Assembly: GCA_902506565.1 (NCBI GenBank)
Contig: LR732703.1
Location: 124,689 to 188,688, forward strand
Direction: 5' to 3'
DNA length: 64,000 bases
Origin: Burkholderiales bacterium 8X
Lineage (GTDB): Bacteria; Pseudomonadota; Gammaproteobacteria; Burkholderiales; Burkholderiaceae_C
The translations under genes and the position numbers were made by a program. A model generated the notes under the pieces. That model made no database searches, was not told the origin of the DNA, and saw only the letters and a list, made by a program, of their open reading frames with translations. The first letter of the stretch is position 1, and every line of letters begins with the position of its first letter. Positions 1 through 7,684 of this stretch are shown one piece after another.

Positions 1-1350
1 CGCGGCCGAAGCCGGAGCCGACGCGGCAGCGGCCGGTTGGCCGGCGGCCGGCGAGGAGGCGGCCGCGGCAGGTCCGGCGGGCGCTGCACCTGCAGCCGGC
101 GTGGTTCCCGCGGCCGGGGCCCGTGCAGCGGGCGCGCCGGCGGCGGCGATCGGCGTCCAAGGCACCGCCTTCACGGTCGCACCGGGCGGCATCATCTGCA
201 GCTTCTGGAAGCCGTCGACCATGACCTGCTCGCCGGGCTGCAGGCCTTCCAGCACGATCCACTGGTTGTCCTGCGCGGCGCTGATCTTGACCTTGCGCGT
301 GCTGGTCTTGCCGTCCGGCGAAACCACCATCAGGGTGTCGCCCTGCTGGGTTCGGGTGACCGCCTGCTGCGGCACGGTGATCGCGTTGCTGACCTGCGCC
401 TGCTCCAGCCGCACCCGGACGTACAGGCCCGGCAGCAGCACGCCGTTCGGGTTCGGCACCTCGGCCCGCAACGTGACCTGGCCGGTGGTCGAATCGACCG
501 TCAAATCGGAAAAGAGCAGCTTGCCCGGCATCGGATATTCGCTGCCGTCTTCGAGCACCACGCGCACGCTCGCGGCATCGGCGCCGCTCGCGCGCTTGAA
601 CTGCCCGGCTTCCATCGCACGGCGCAGCTTGAGCACGTCATTGGCCGATTGCGTGAAGTTGACGTAGACCGGATTGATCTGCTGGATCACGGCGAGCTGC
701 GTGGTTTCGCCTTGCCCGACCAGCGCGCCTTCGGTGACCAGGGCGCGACCGATGCGGCCGGAGATCGGCGCCGTCACGCTGGCGTAGCCGAGGTTGATGC
801 GGGCTGTCTGCACCGAAGCCCGGCCGACGGCGACATCCGCCTCGGCTGTCTTCTGTGCGGCGACCGCGTTCAGGTATTCCTGCTTGCTCACCGCATTGGC
901 CTCGACCAGCGGCTTGTAGCGCTCTGCCAGCGCCTTCGCCTGCACAGCATTGGCTTCGGCGCGCGCGAGGCTGGCCTGCGCGCTTTGCGCCGCGGCCGTG
1001 TAGGGCGCCGCATCGATGCGGAAGAGCGGCTGCCCGGCCTTCACGTCGCTGCCTTCGCGGAACAGGCGCTCTTGGAGGATGCCGGCCGCACGCGCACGAA
1101 CCTGGGCGATGCGAGAGGCTTCGAGCCGTCCCGGAAGCTCGGTCACGAGGCCCACGTTGGAAGCCTTCGCGACGATGACCCCGACTTCGGGCGGCGGGGG
1201 CGGTGCGGCGCCGGCACCCCCTGGTGCACCTCCGGCGGCGGTCGGCTGGCCTTTGCCGCAGCCGGCAAGAACCACCAGCAGCGCAGCGGCGAAAACAACG
1301 GCCGCACGGCGCGGCGAGACGGACAGATGCGAGACATGCAGGACGGGCAT
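1..1350 (-). CDS. RND efflux periplasmic adaptor (membrane fusion protein), 3' end beyond window
   Basis: Reading leftward from an ATG at 1350, the frame stays open for 450 codons to the window edge, so the C-terminus is missing. The N-terminus is a lipoprotein signal: two Arg, a hydrophobic stretch, and a LAGC lipobox with Cys at residue 31. Then follow a Pro/Ala linker, a barrel-sandwich half beginning VTELPGRLEASRIAQVRAR, an Ala/Glu-rich helical hairpin, and YASVTAPISGRIGRALVTEG, all typical of the AcrA/MexA family. Such adaptors bridge the inner-membrane RND pump and the outer-membrane channel. The pump gene would lie to the left. The visible C-terminal tail is unusually Ala/Pro-rich. It diverges from the AcrR-like repressor gene. 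I cannot tell which pump or substrates. Confidence 0.93.
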   Translation of the reverse strand, partial: MPVLHVSHLSVSPRRAAVVFAAALLVVLAGCGKGQPTAAGGAPGGAGAAPPPPPEVGVIVAKASNVGLVTELPGRLEASRIAQVRARAAGILQERLFREGSDVKAGQPLFRIDAAPYTAAAQSAQASLARAEANAVQAKALAERYKPLVEANAVSKQEYLNAVAAQKTAEADVAVGRASVQTARINLGYASVTAPISGRIGRALVTEGALVGQGETTQLAVIQQINPVYVNFTQSANDVLKLRRAMEAGQFKRASGADAASVRVVLEDGSEYPMPGKLLFSDLTVDSTTGQVTLRAEVPNPNGVLLPGLYVRVRLEQAQVSNAITVPQQAVTRTQQGDTLMVVSPDGKTSTRKVKISAAQDNQWIVLEGLQPGEQVMVDGFQKLQMMPPGATVKAVPWTPIAAAGAPAARAPAAGTTPAAGAAPAGPAAAASSPAAGQPAAAASAPASAA

Positions 1351-1454
1351 GCGATTCCTTTGGGACGGTGTCGGGTTGACGGCGCAGGAACGTGGGCGGT
1401 TGCGAGGAGCAAGGCAATACACGCAGGCGGGCCATCGGCAGCCGGGTAGTTTAC

Positions 1455-1472
1455 ATACATTCATGGATGTAT
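1455..1472. promoter_or_regulatory. AcrR-type palindromic operator between efflux gene and repressor
   Basis: ATACAT and ATGTAT arms flank a 6-base centre, giving a near-perfect 18-bp dyad. It lies about 105 bp upstream of the efflux adaptor start and about 50 bp upstream of the repressor GTG. It closely resembles the known AcrR operator upstream of acrAB (TACATACAT...ATGTATGTA). Control of both divergent genes by the adjacent TetR protein is inferred. Confidence 0.7.
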
Positions 1473-1523
1473 ATTCACGACCTTGCGTTGCGAGTTGATT
1501 TTGATTCTAGGAAGCGAGACACG

Positions 1524-2180
1524 GTGGTTCGAAGAACGAAGGAAGAAGCCTTGGAAACGCGGGCACGTCTGCTCGACGCGGCAGAGTTGCTGTTCCAGTC
1601 GCAAGGCGTTTCCCAGACCTCGCTGCAGCAGATTGCCAACGCGGCCGGCGCGACCCGAGGCGCCATCTACTGGCACTTCAAGGACAAGGCCGATCTCTTC
1701 AACGCCATGATGGATCGCGTCACGCTGCCGCTGGAGCGCGCCACCAAGGAGGCCAGCGGCGCCGACCGCGATCCGCTCGCCGCCATCGAGCAGGTGATGA
1801 TGCAAGCCTTGGGCCAGATGACGGCGGATCCGCAGGTGAGGCGGGTCTTCGAAATCGCGACCTTGAAGATCGAATACACGGACGAGATGGCCTCGGTCCA
1901 GCAGCGGCACCGCAGTGCGAGAGACGAATGCATCCTCGACTTCCGAAAGGCGCTGATGCTCGCCGCCCAGCAGCAGGGCATCCGGTTGCCCATCCCCGGC
2001 AAGACCGCGGCGCTGGGCTTGCACTCGCTGATCAGCGGGTTGATCCAGGACTGGTTGCTGGAGCCCGGCGCTTTCGATCTGGTGCCCGCCGGGCGGCAGG
2101 TCTTCCATGCCTACCTGGCCGGACTCGGCTTCAAGCGCGCCGGGGCTTTCTCGGCGTCTGGAAACCATCCCGCCGGATGA
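1524..2180 (+). CDS. TetR/AcrR-family efflux repressor
   Basis: The 218-aa product has an N-terminal TetR helix-turn-helix (KEEALETRARLLDAAELLF, then TSLQQIANAAGATRGAIYWH) and a C-terminal ligand-binding region of the AcrR/TtgR/MexZ type. I chose the GTG at 1524 because it gives the usual VVRRTKEEALETR start and has a purine-rich GGAAGCGA about 10 bases upstream; the frame is open further upstream with no family-like sequence. It is divergent from the RND adaptor and shares a 173-bp intergenic region holding an AcrR-like operator, so it most likely represses both transcripts until a drug-like ligand binds. Confidence 0.92.
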   Translation: MVRRTKEEALETRARLLDAAELLFQSQGVSQTSLQQIANAAGATRGAIYWHFKDKADLFNAMMDRVTLPLERATKEASGADRDPLAAIEQVMMQALGQMTADPQVRRVFEIATLKIEYTDEMASVQQRHRSARDECILDFRKALMLAAQQQGIRLPIPGKTAALGLHSLISGLIQDWLLEPGAFDLVPAGRQVFHAYLAGLGFKRAGAFSASGNHPAG

Positions 2181-2220
2181 GAGATAATCGCGGGCTTCCG
2201 GCTCAAGCCGCGAAGCCCCT

Positions 2221-2295
2221 CTCGCTGTATTTCAACGGATAGAATTCGGCCCTCCGAAGGCTGAGATCCAGGTTCGATTCCTGGCGGCGGGACCA
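2221..2295 (+). tRNA. tRNA-Arg (anticodon CCG), integration target
   Basis: A 75-base cloverleaf can be folded by hand: acceptor CTCGCTG with CGGCGGG (two G-U pairs), anticodon stem CGGCC/GGCTG around loop CTCCGAA (anticodon CCG), T arm CCAGG-TTCGATT-CCTGG, discriminator A and an encoded CCA. The D stem TTTC/GAAT has one T-T mismatch at 10-25. The 3' end is the left attachment site of the downstream element, which rebuilds the 3' half of the tRNA on insertion. Both G-U pairs in the acceptor would be C-G if the 5' strand had C instead of T, so the gene may be slightly degenerate. Confidence 0.88.
2276..2290. repeat. attL: tRNA 3'-end direct repeat of the genomic element
   Basis: The 15 bases GATTCCTGGCGGCGG in the T arm and acceptor of tRNA-Arg recur exactly at 36820-36834. 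The integrase gene begins 180 bp downstream. Repeat of a tRNA 3' end beside a P4-type integrase is the standard signature of site-specific insertion. Confidence 0.85.
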
Positions 2296-2328
2296 GCGAC
2301 CTGAATTACAGCGTCTCACCCAGCATCA

Positions 2329-2362
2329 AAACCCGCACGTTTCCCTAGCGTAGCGGGTTTTT
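2329..2362 (+). terminator. Rho-independent terminator downstream of tRNA-Arg
   Basis: AAACCCGC (2329-2336) pairs with GCGGGTTT (2353-2360) across a 16-base loop and runs into a T tract. It lies inside the element, so it would be the element's own replacement terminator for the tRNA transcript. Confidence 0.6.
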
Positions 2363-2405
2363 CTTTGCCTCAGGCCGTGTCGCCGCGTAGCATTCCATCG
2401 CAGAG

Positions 2406-2457
2406 AAATACCGTTACTTTTGTCGGTATCTCCTCAAGGCTCAAGAACGAGATACCG
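2406..2457. repeat. Cluster of CGGTATYT motifs at the left end of the element
   Basis: Three copies of one octamer lie between the tRNA and the integrase gene: AAATACCG at 2406-2413 (complement of CGGTATTT), CGGTATCTC at 2424-2432, and GAGATACCG at 2449-2457. The last two form a perfect 9-bp inverted repeat. The motif recurs twice near the right end (36747-36765). Integrase arm sites or an integrase operator are plausible readings. Confidence 0.5.
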
Positions 2458-2471
2458 TCAACGGAGCGACG

Positions 2472-3695
2472 ATGGCACTCACAGATACATTCGTTCGGCA
2501 GGTGAAAGCCACCGAGAAGGCCATCGGCGACAAGTACGCCGACGGTGGCGGCATGTACTTGCTGGTAAAGGTAGCGGGCAAGTACTGGCGCATGGACTAC
2601 AGCTTCGGCGGCAAGCGCAAGACCTTGGCCCTGGGCGTCTATCCTGATGTTTCCCTGGCCAAGGCTCGCCAGCGTCGCGAAAAAGCGAGAGAACTGCTGG
2701 CCGACAACATCGACCCGGGAGTGGCTAAACGCGAGGAACAACAGGGCAAGACCGACGCGGCGGCGAACACGTTCGAGACGGTATCGCGTGAGTGGCTGAG
2801 CAAGACGGCGAACAAGCGCGCCGCGGTCACGCAGGCCAAGGTTACAAGCTGGCTCGAGAAGGACGTATTTCCGTTCATTGGCAAGCTGCCCGTATCTACC
2901 ATCCGAGCGAAGGATGTGCTCGACAAGGTCGCTCGACGCATGGAGGCGCGCGGCATTCACGAAAGTGCTCATCGCATCGTGCAGATCTGCTCGCAGGTGT
3001 TCCGTTACGCGGTGGCCGTCGGTCTGGTGGAGCGCGACGTTACGGTCGACCTCCGCGGCGCGCTGGTGTCGGTCGATAAAACGAACTATGCAGCGATCAC
3101 CGAGCCGAAACAGGTCGGCCAACTGATGCGCTCGATCCATTCCTACGGCGGGCATCCGACGCCGGTGGCGGCCTTGAAGCTGACGCCGCTGGTTTTCGTG
3201 CGTCCCGGCGAACTACGGGCCGCAGAGTGGGCTGAATTGGATTTGGATGCTGCCGAGTGGCGCATTCCCGCTTCCAAGATGAAGATGAAGGTCGAGCACC
3301 TTGTGCCGTTATCACGGCAGGCCGTCGAAATCCTCCGCGCCCTGCAGCCATTCAGTGGGCACGGTCGCTATGTGTTCCCAAGCATCCGCACGGGCGAGCG
3401 CTGCATGAGCGAAAACACCATCAACGCGGCGCTGCGCGGCATGGGGTACTCCAATGAGGTGATGACTGCCCACGGGTTTCGCGCAATGGCGAGAACGATC
3501 ATGGATGAGGTGCTCGGCGAGCGTGCCGACCTGATTGAACACCAGCTTGCCCACACTGTGAAAGATCCAAACGGGCGTGCCTACAACCGCACTTCGCACT
3601 TGCCCGCGCGCCGTGAAATGATGCAGCGTTGGGCCGACTACTTGGACAAGCTACGCCTCGGCGCCGACGTGATCCCGATCAATCGGACCGCGTGA
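2472..3695 (+). CDS. int: P4-type tyrosine integrase
   Basis: The 407-aa protein is normal in length for the family. It has an N-terminal arm-type DNA-binding domain (DUF4102 type, about residues 1-90; YADGGGMYLLVKVAGKYW), a SAM-like core-binding domain (about 100-180) and a C-terminal catalytic domain. Visible catalytic elements are the Arg in VRPGELRAAEW, HGFRAMAR (H-x-x-R), LAH, and the nucleophile Tyr in RAYNRTS. It catalyses integration and excision at the adjacent tRNA-Arg 3' end. A GGAG lies about 6 bases before the ATG. Its position directly behind the tRNA and the matching distal repeat support the role. Confidence 0.96.
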   Translation: MALTDTFVRQVKATEKAIGDKYADGGGMYLLVKVAGKYWRMDYSFGGKRKTLALGVYPDVSLAKARQRREKARELLADNIDPGVAKREEQQGKTDAAANTFETVSREWLSKTANKRAAVTQAKVTSWLEKDVFPFIGKLPVSTIRAKDVLDKVARRMEARGIHESAHRIVQICSQVFRYAVAVGLVERDVTVDLRGALVSVDKTNYAAITEPKQVGQLMRSIHSYGGHPTPVAALKLTPLVFVRPGELRAAEWAELDLDAAEWRIPASKMKMKVEHLVPLSRQAVEILRALQPFSGHGRYVFPSIRTGERCMSENTINAALRGMGYSNEVMTAHGFRAMARTIMDEVLGERADLIEHQLAHTVKDPNGRAYNRTSHLPARREMMQRWADYLDKLRLGADVIPINRTA

Positions 3696-3753
3696 TCTTC
3701 CGGCGTGCGTGACAAGGGCGGGTCGCCGCCGTTTAAGAACGAAAGAGTTGTAC

Positions 3754-4452
3754 ATGGAATCCATGGATTGCTGGCGGCTATGTGATGAGTTGAGCGTCAT
3801 TCAAGCGGCCTTGTTGATCTTGGGCATCGACCCTAGTAGCGAGACTGGCGCCAACTGTGACAGAGGGGAGCTGCACGAGCAGCCTGCTGGCTACGTTGCG
3901 GCAAAAGCCGCGCTCGTCCATGCCATTCAAGGCGGTCGGCTACCAGCTTCTATTCGGCATTCGGCGAGGGAGTACGGCTACGCGGATAGGCTTAACGACA
4001 TCGAAGCCAGTGAGGTGGACTTCGTGACGGTCACAGGGTCAACCGCCGACGAAGATGAGAGTTTGGCGTCAGACCAATCGTGCTTCTTCAAGATATTCCC
4101 GGATTGGGCATTGACCACGGTGCTGGTCGCCGACATCAGAACCTGGCTTTCGGGTAGGAGCATCAAGACCGGCTTCTTCTTCCCCGAGAACGCCGACCAG
4201 CCTGACTACCTCGACCCTCAACATCCGCGGTACGCACCAAAGCTCGCCGCAACAGTGAGGGCATGGCTCGCCGTCGAAGATCCCATGGGCAAGCATCCCA
4301 AGCAAGCACTGATGAAGTGGCTGCGCGTGCACGGCGCCGAATACGGTCTGTTAGACGACGAAGGTAAGCCGAACGAGCAAGGCATTGAAGAGTGCGCCAA
4401 AGTAGCGAACTGGCAGCCCGGCGGAGGGGCGGCGAAGACGCCGGGCGGATAG
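3754..4452 (+). CDS. Hypothetical protein of the integrative element
   Basis: The 232-aa product is not assigned to a named family. It begins MESMDCWRLCDELSVIQAA and holds a conserved-looking WRLCDELSVIQAALLILGIDP segment, an acidic middle, and a C-terminal part with AVEDPMGKHPKQALMKWL. The latter resembles short proteins that often follow integrase in proteobacterial elements. I chose the internal ATG at 3754 over the upstream start at 3709, which would read an Arg-rich stretch. There is no signal peptide or membrane segment. Function unknown. Confidence 0.75.
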   Translation: MESMDCWRLCDELSVIQAALLILGIDPSSETGANCDRGELHEQPAGYVAAKAALVHAIQGGRLPASIRHSAREYGYADRLNDIEASEVDFVTVTGSTADEDESLASDQSCFFKIFPDWALTTVLVADIRTWLSGRSIKTGFFFPENADQPDYLDPQHPRYAPKLAATVRAWLAVEDPMGKHPKQALMKWLRVHGAEYGLLDDEGKPNEQGIEECAKVANWQPGGGAAKTPGG

Positions 4453-4659
4453 CCCACCTACCCCCACCACTAGCGCGCTTCGATTCTGGCCGTCCGCGCG
4501 ATCGCGACGGTGGGCCCACCCTACCCGCTCCTCCCCAACCCGCCTACCCCTAGTGCCTTTCGGGTGGTCGTGTTTTCCTGAGCCTGCCCGCCTATCCCAA
4601 GGCGCGCGGAGGATCGAGCATCCAACCCCATCGCGCCTCGGCGCATTTAGGGGCATTGA

Positions 4660-4866
4660 ATGTCACAACGAGTCATCCGGGTTGCAGAGCTGGCGACCAC
4701 CAAAGACAAGGCTGGGCTGCTGCCGGTGAGCCCTGCGACCATCTGGCGATGGGTGCGAACCGGGAAGTTTCCCAAGCCCTTTAAGCTGGGTGATGCCATC
4801 ACGGTATGGGACGCCTCAGCGGTGGAGGAATTCATCGCCAAGCGGTCGGGCGGCACCACGCAATGA
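4660..4866 (+). CDS. AlpA-like transcriptional regulator / excisionase
   Basis: The 68-aa protein has a MerR-like winged helix: VIRVAELATT, then LPVSPATIWRWVRTGKFPKP and an AVEEFIAKR tail. This is the layout of AlpA and phage excisionases, which activate integrase or bend DNA during excision. Its stop overlaps the ATG of the next gene by four bases (ATGA), so it heads a coupled operon with the primase and RepA-like genes. Confidence 0.85.
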   Translation: MSQRVIRVAELATTKDKAGLLPVSPATIWRWVRTGKFPKPFKLGDAITVWDASAVEEFIAKRSGGTTQ

Positions 4867-5102
4867 CCGCCAACAACAAAGTCGACGTGCGCCTCGACTC
4901 GGCTACGGCGGCTGCAGTCAACGATGGCAAGGCATTCGCCACGCTGGCCGCGCGATATGCGCTTGCTGGATACGGGATCGTGCGAAGCAACCCGGCAGAT
5001 GGCCCTATTGCTTTCTATGTAGTGCGCTGGGGCCGCATCACCGCCCTCGCCAGCCTCGACGCTGCCGAGCGCTTCCTGAAACAGATCGGAGGCCGTGCAT
5101 GA
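4863..5102 (+). CDS. Small hypothetical protein in replication operon
   Basis: The 79-aa product starts MTANNKVDVRLDSATAAAV and ends FLKQIGGRA. It resembles the short proteins often found between AlpA and primase in P4-like and phage-like elements. Both ends are ATGA overlaps, at 4863 with the AlpA-like gene and at 5099 with the primase, so it is almost certainly translated with them. No domain recognised. Confidence 0.7.
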   Translation: MTANNKVDVRLDSATAAAVNDGKAFATLAARYALAGYGIVRSNPADGPIAFYVVRWGRITALASLDAAERFLKQIGGRA

Positions 5103-5998
5103 TCGCCATGCGCGATCCCGTAAAGCGTTTCGCGGCCGCAATCGCAGCGGCCGGAATGGTGCCCCCCGAAGCGATTGTTGCCGATGGAAAGATCCATCGA
5201 TACAGCTCCACCGGCACGCCCAGCGACGATGCCGGCTGGTACGTGCTGCACCTAGACGGCGTACCGGCGGGTTCGTTCGGCGACTGGCGTAGAGGCGAGT
5301 CGCAAAATTGGTGTGCCAAGACCGAATGCCAATTGACCCCGCACGAGCGTGAGGCCATGCGCGGGCGCATCAAGGACGCACAGCGCTTGCGCGCTGTCGA
5401 AACTTCCCGTCGTCACGGCGAGGTCGCATCGATCGCGCTGGCCTTGTGGGAAGCCGTAGTCCCGGTGGTCGCGCATCCGTACCTCACCGCGAAGGGCGTG
5501 AAGCCCTACGGCGTCCGCGCCGACAGCCATCAGCTGTTCGTGCCGATGCGCGACACCTCGGGCAAGATATTCAGCCTGCAAACCATCGGCCCGGACGGAA
5601 CAAAGCGATTCATGCCTGGAGGGCGCGTCAGGGGCTGCTACCACTCCATCGGCAGGCCCAGCGGCCGGGTGCTCGTGTGCGAGGGGTATGCGACCGGCGC
5701 GACGATCCATGAGGCGACTGACGCAGCGGTGGCGGTGGCGTTCAATGCGGGCAACCTACTGCCGGTCGCTCTGGCGCTCCGTGCGAAGTACCCATGTCTC
5801 ACCATCATTGTCGCGGCCGACGATGATTGGAAAACGGCGGGCAATCCGGGGTTGACAGCTGCAAAACACGCTGCCCGAGCGGTGGGCGGCAAGGTCGCGG
5901 TGCCGAACTTCGGAGCACTGAAGCGCAACGACAAGCACACCGACTACAACGATCTCGCGCAGCTCGCAGGCATGGCGCGCATCCAAGGTGAATTGTGA
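5099..5998 (+). CDS. TOPRIM-domain primase-like protein
   Basis: The 299-aa product has an N-terminal region as in phage/plasmid primases (GDWRRGESQNWCAK), a central part where the substrate 'PYLTAKGVKPYG' motif of the DUF7146 / primase-helicase family appears, and a C-terminal TOPRIM fold. TOPRIM features are VLVCEGYATGATI (glycine and Glu) and LTIIVAADDDW (Asp cluster). It is short for a full primase and has no visible zinc finger, so it may act with the next gene's ATPase. ATGA overlap upstream and GTGA overlap downstream. Confidence 0.85.
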   Translation: MIAMRDPVKRFAAAIAAAGMVPPEAIVADGKIHRYSSTGTPSDDAGWYVLHLDGVPAGSFGDWRRGESQNWCAKTECQLTPHEREAMRGRIKDAQRLRAVETSRRHGEVASIALALWEAVVPVVAHPYLTAKGVKPYGVRADSHQLFVPMRDTSGKIFSLQTIGPDGTKRFMPGGRVRGCYHSIGRPSGRVLVCEGYATGATIHEATDAAVAVAFNAGNLLPVALALRAKYPCLTIIVAADDDWKTAGNPGLTAAKHAARAVGGKVAVPNFGALKRNDKHTDYNDLAQLAGMARIQGEL

Positions 5999-7053
5999 GA
6001 GTCGCGGACGACCTCATTGACATCAATCGGCCGATGAGCCGGTTCCGGCCTCGCGAACTGGAGTTTGACCTTGCCCAGGACCTGCCTGACGAGCCAGAGC
6101 ACGAAGAGGAGCTGATCGAAGGGCTCATTGGCCGGCAGGCCATGTCGGTGCTATACGGCGACAGCAATTGCGGCAAGACATTCTTGGCGATCGACCTGGC
6201 GGCGGCGGTGTGCCGCGGCGGCTTATGGATGGGCCGCAACGTTGACGCTGGCCTAGTGATCTATCTGGCCTCCGAAGCGCCCCGGTCCGTGCGCGAGCGT
6301 CTGAAGGCCTACCATCGTCGCCACAAGTGCAAGGTGGCGAACCTTGTGATCGTCAAGTCGCCGATCAACCTATTCGAGAGCGAAGCCGACACCACGGCGG
6401 TCATCTCCTTCATCCGCAAGATGGAGACGATTCACGGCGTCAAGTGCGAACTTGTAATTGGCGACACCCTGGCGCGACTGAGCGCCGGCGCGAACGAGAA
6501 CAGCGGCGAGGACATGGGTGTCGTGGTGAAACACATCGACCGAATCCGCCAGGAAGCCGGGGTCCACTTCCTCCTGATCCACCACTCTGGCAAGGACGCA
6601 GCGAAGGGCATGCGGGGCTGGAGTGGCCTGCGCGCGGCCACCGACACCGAGATCGAGGTGACATCCGACGAAGCCACAGGCGCGCGGGTCGCCCAGATCA
6701 CGAAACAGCGGGATATGGGCGGCAAGGGCGACCGCATCGGTTTCAGGCTCGCCACCGTAGATATGGGCGTTGGAAGGTGGGGCGCGGCGCGCACGTCGTG
6801 CGTGGTCGTGCCGATGGAGGCCCCGGTCAAGCGGGCGCGTGGCAAGCGCCCCAGCGAGATCGCTGGCGCCATAGTCGAGTTCCTGACGGCGCGAAATTCC
6901 GGATGCTTGAAGGGTGCCGCGGTGAAGCATTTCGAGGGACGCTACTCGCGTCAGTCGGTGTACCGCGAGATCTCCAAGATGATCGAGGGCGGCCTCCTGA
7001 TCGAAGTTGCCGGTGTGATCACCATGCCCGGAACGCCAGGGCCAAACCTATGA
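5995..7053 (+). CDS. RepA-like AAA ATPase / replicative helicase of the element
   Basis: The 352-aa protein belongs to the RecA-fold RepA/AAA_25 family. Walker A is in LYGDSNCGKTFLAIDLA, Walker B-like in CELVIGDTLARLSAG, and LLIHHSGKDAAKGMRGWSGLRA is the typical sensor region. It would load or act as a helicase for episomal replication of the excised element. The GTG start at 5995 overlaps the primase stop. The C-terminal ~80 aa look like a winged-helix DNA-binding segment. Short repeats immediately downstream could be its binding sites. Confidence 0.88.
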   Translation: MRVADDLIDINRPMSRFRPRELEFDLAQDLPDEPEHEEELIEGLIGRQAMSVLYGDSNCGKTFLAIDLAAAVCRGGLWMGRNVDAGLVIYLASEAPRSVRERLKAYHRRHKCKVANLVIVKSPINLFESEADTTAVISFIRKMETIHGVKCELVIGDTLARLSAGANENSGEDMGVVVKHIDRIRQEAGVHFLLIHHSGKDAAKGMRGWSGLRAATDTEIEVTSDEATGARVAQITKQRDMGGKGDRIGFRLATVDMGVGRWGAARTSCVVVPMEAPVKRARGKRPSEIAGAIVEFLTARNSGCLKGAAVKHFEGRYSRQSVYREISKMIEGGLLIEVAGVITMPGTPGPNL

Positions 7054-7058
7054 AATCC

Positions 7059-7249
7059 GTCACCAACTGCTCAAAAAAAGGGCGCTTAAAGATTCTGCAG
7101 CCGGATTCTTCGGTCGCTGCGCCTTGTCACCAACTCTGGCTTTCGGCGAGCGCTAGCATCAATGCGGATTCCAGCCTTGTCGCTTGTAGTCGCCAACTGT
7201 CTCCGGTGAGGTATTCGGCGACACGGCTCTTCTGTCACCAACTGTCTCC
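7059..7249. repeat. Iteron-like direct repeats after the RepA-like gene
   Basis: Four same-strand copies of a GTCACCAACTG-type motif start at 7059, 7126, 7189 (GTCGCCAACTG) and 7234. The last two extend to GTCTCC. Spacings are about 67, 63 and 45 bases, longer than classical iterons. An inverse GGAGACA element follows around 7270. A replication origin is inferred from position only; the 334 bases between the RepA-like and the next gene hold no convincing gene. Confidence 0.4.
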
Positions 7250-7387
7250 TCTCCCTTTAGGGGAGAGACAGATGGAGACAAACCAATCGCCAATTGCGCG
7301 CGAGGACGCCTCGTACCGTTGCCCTTGCTTGGTTGCTCAATCTGCGAACCGCTTTGCGCCGGAAATCCTCAATCTCGTAGGGCACCG

Positions 7388-7684
7388 ATGAGCGCCAGCG
7401 ATGTGCCTCGCCGATCCTGGTTGCACCGGTCTGATGTCGAATCGGCACGGGTTGAGCAGTCTGAGTCGGTCGTGGACAAGCCCAATCTCCCGGCCCCGTT
7501 GGCCAAGTTGTGCAATCGCCTTGTGACCGAGCAAACGAGGAGCGTGACTTGGAAGCTCGGCAGGCTACTGCGGTACGAGATTGCGCGACGCCTTGAGGCT
7601 GGAGAGACGTCGACCGCACTTGAGCTTGATCTAAGAAATCGCTTGGCCGCGGCCGCGATCGAACAGTTTCAGGATGCCTCGTAG
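7388..7684 (+). CDS. Small hypothetical protein
   Basis: The 98-aa product starts MSASDVPRRSWLHRSDVES. The second half (WKLGRLLRYEIARRLEAGE) is helical and basic. I chose the ATG at 7388; an upstream start at 7319 is possible. No family recognised. It could be a mobilisation or copy-control accessory given its place after the replication genes, but nothing in the sequence proves it. Confidence 0.5.
   Translation: MSASDVPRRSWLHRSDVESARVEQSESVVDKPNLPAPLAKLCNRLVTEQTRSVTWKLGRLLRYEIARRLEAGETSTALELDLRNRLAAAAIEQFQDAS

Noticed and set aside
37..1449. Long plus-strand open frames over the efflux adaptor region
   Set aside because: They read as Arg/Gly/Ala-rich low-complexity sequence. The opposite strand encodes a clear lipoprotein membrane fusion protein over the same bases.
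6327..7391. 354-codon open frame overlapping the RepA-like gene
   Set aside because: Its first part is an off-frame shadow of the ATPase gene. Only the last ~110 codons lie outside it and they are repeat-bearing, with no family-like sequence.
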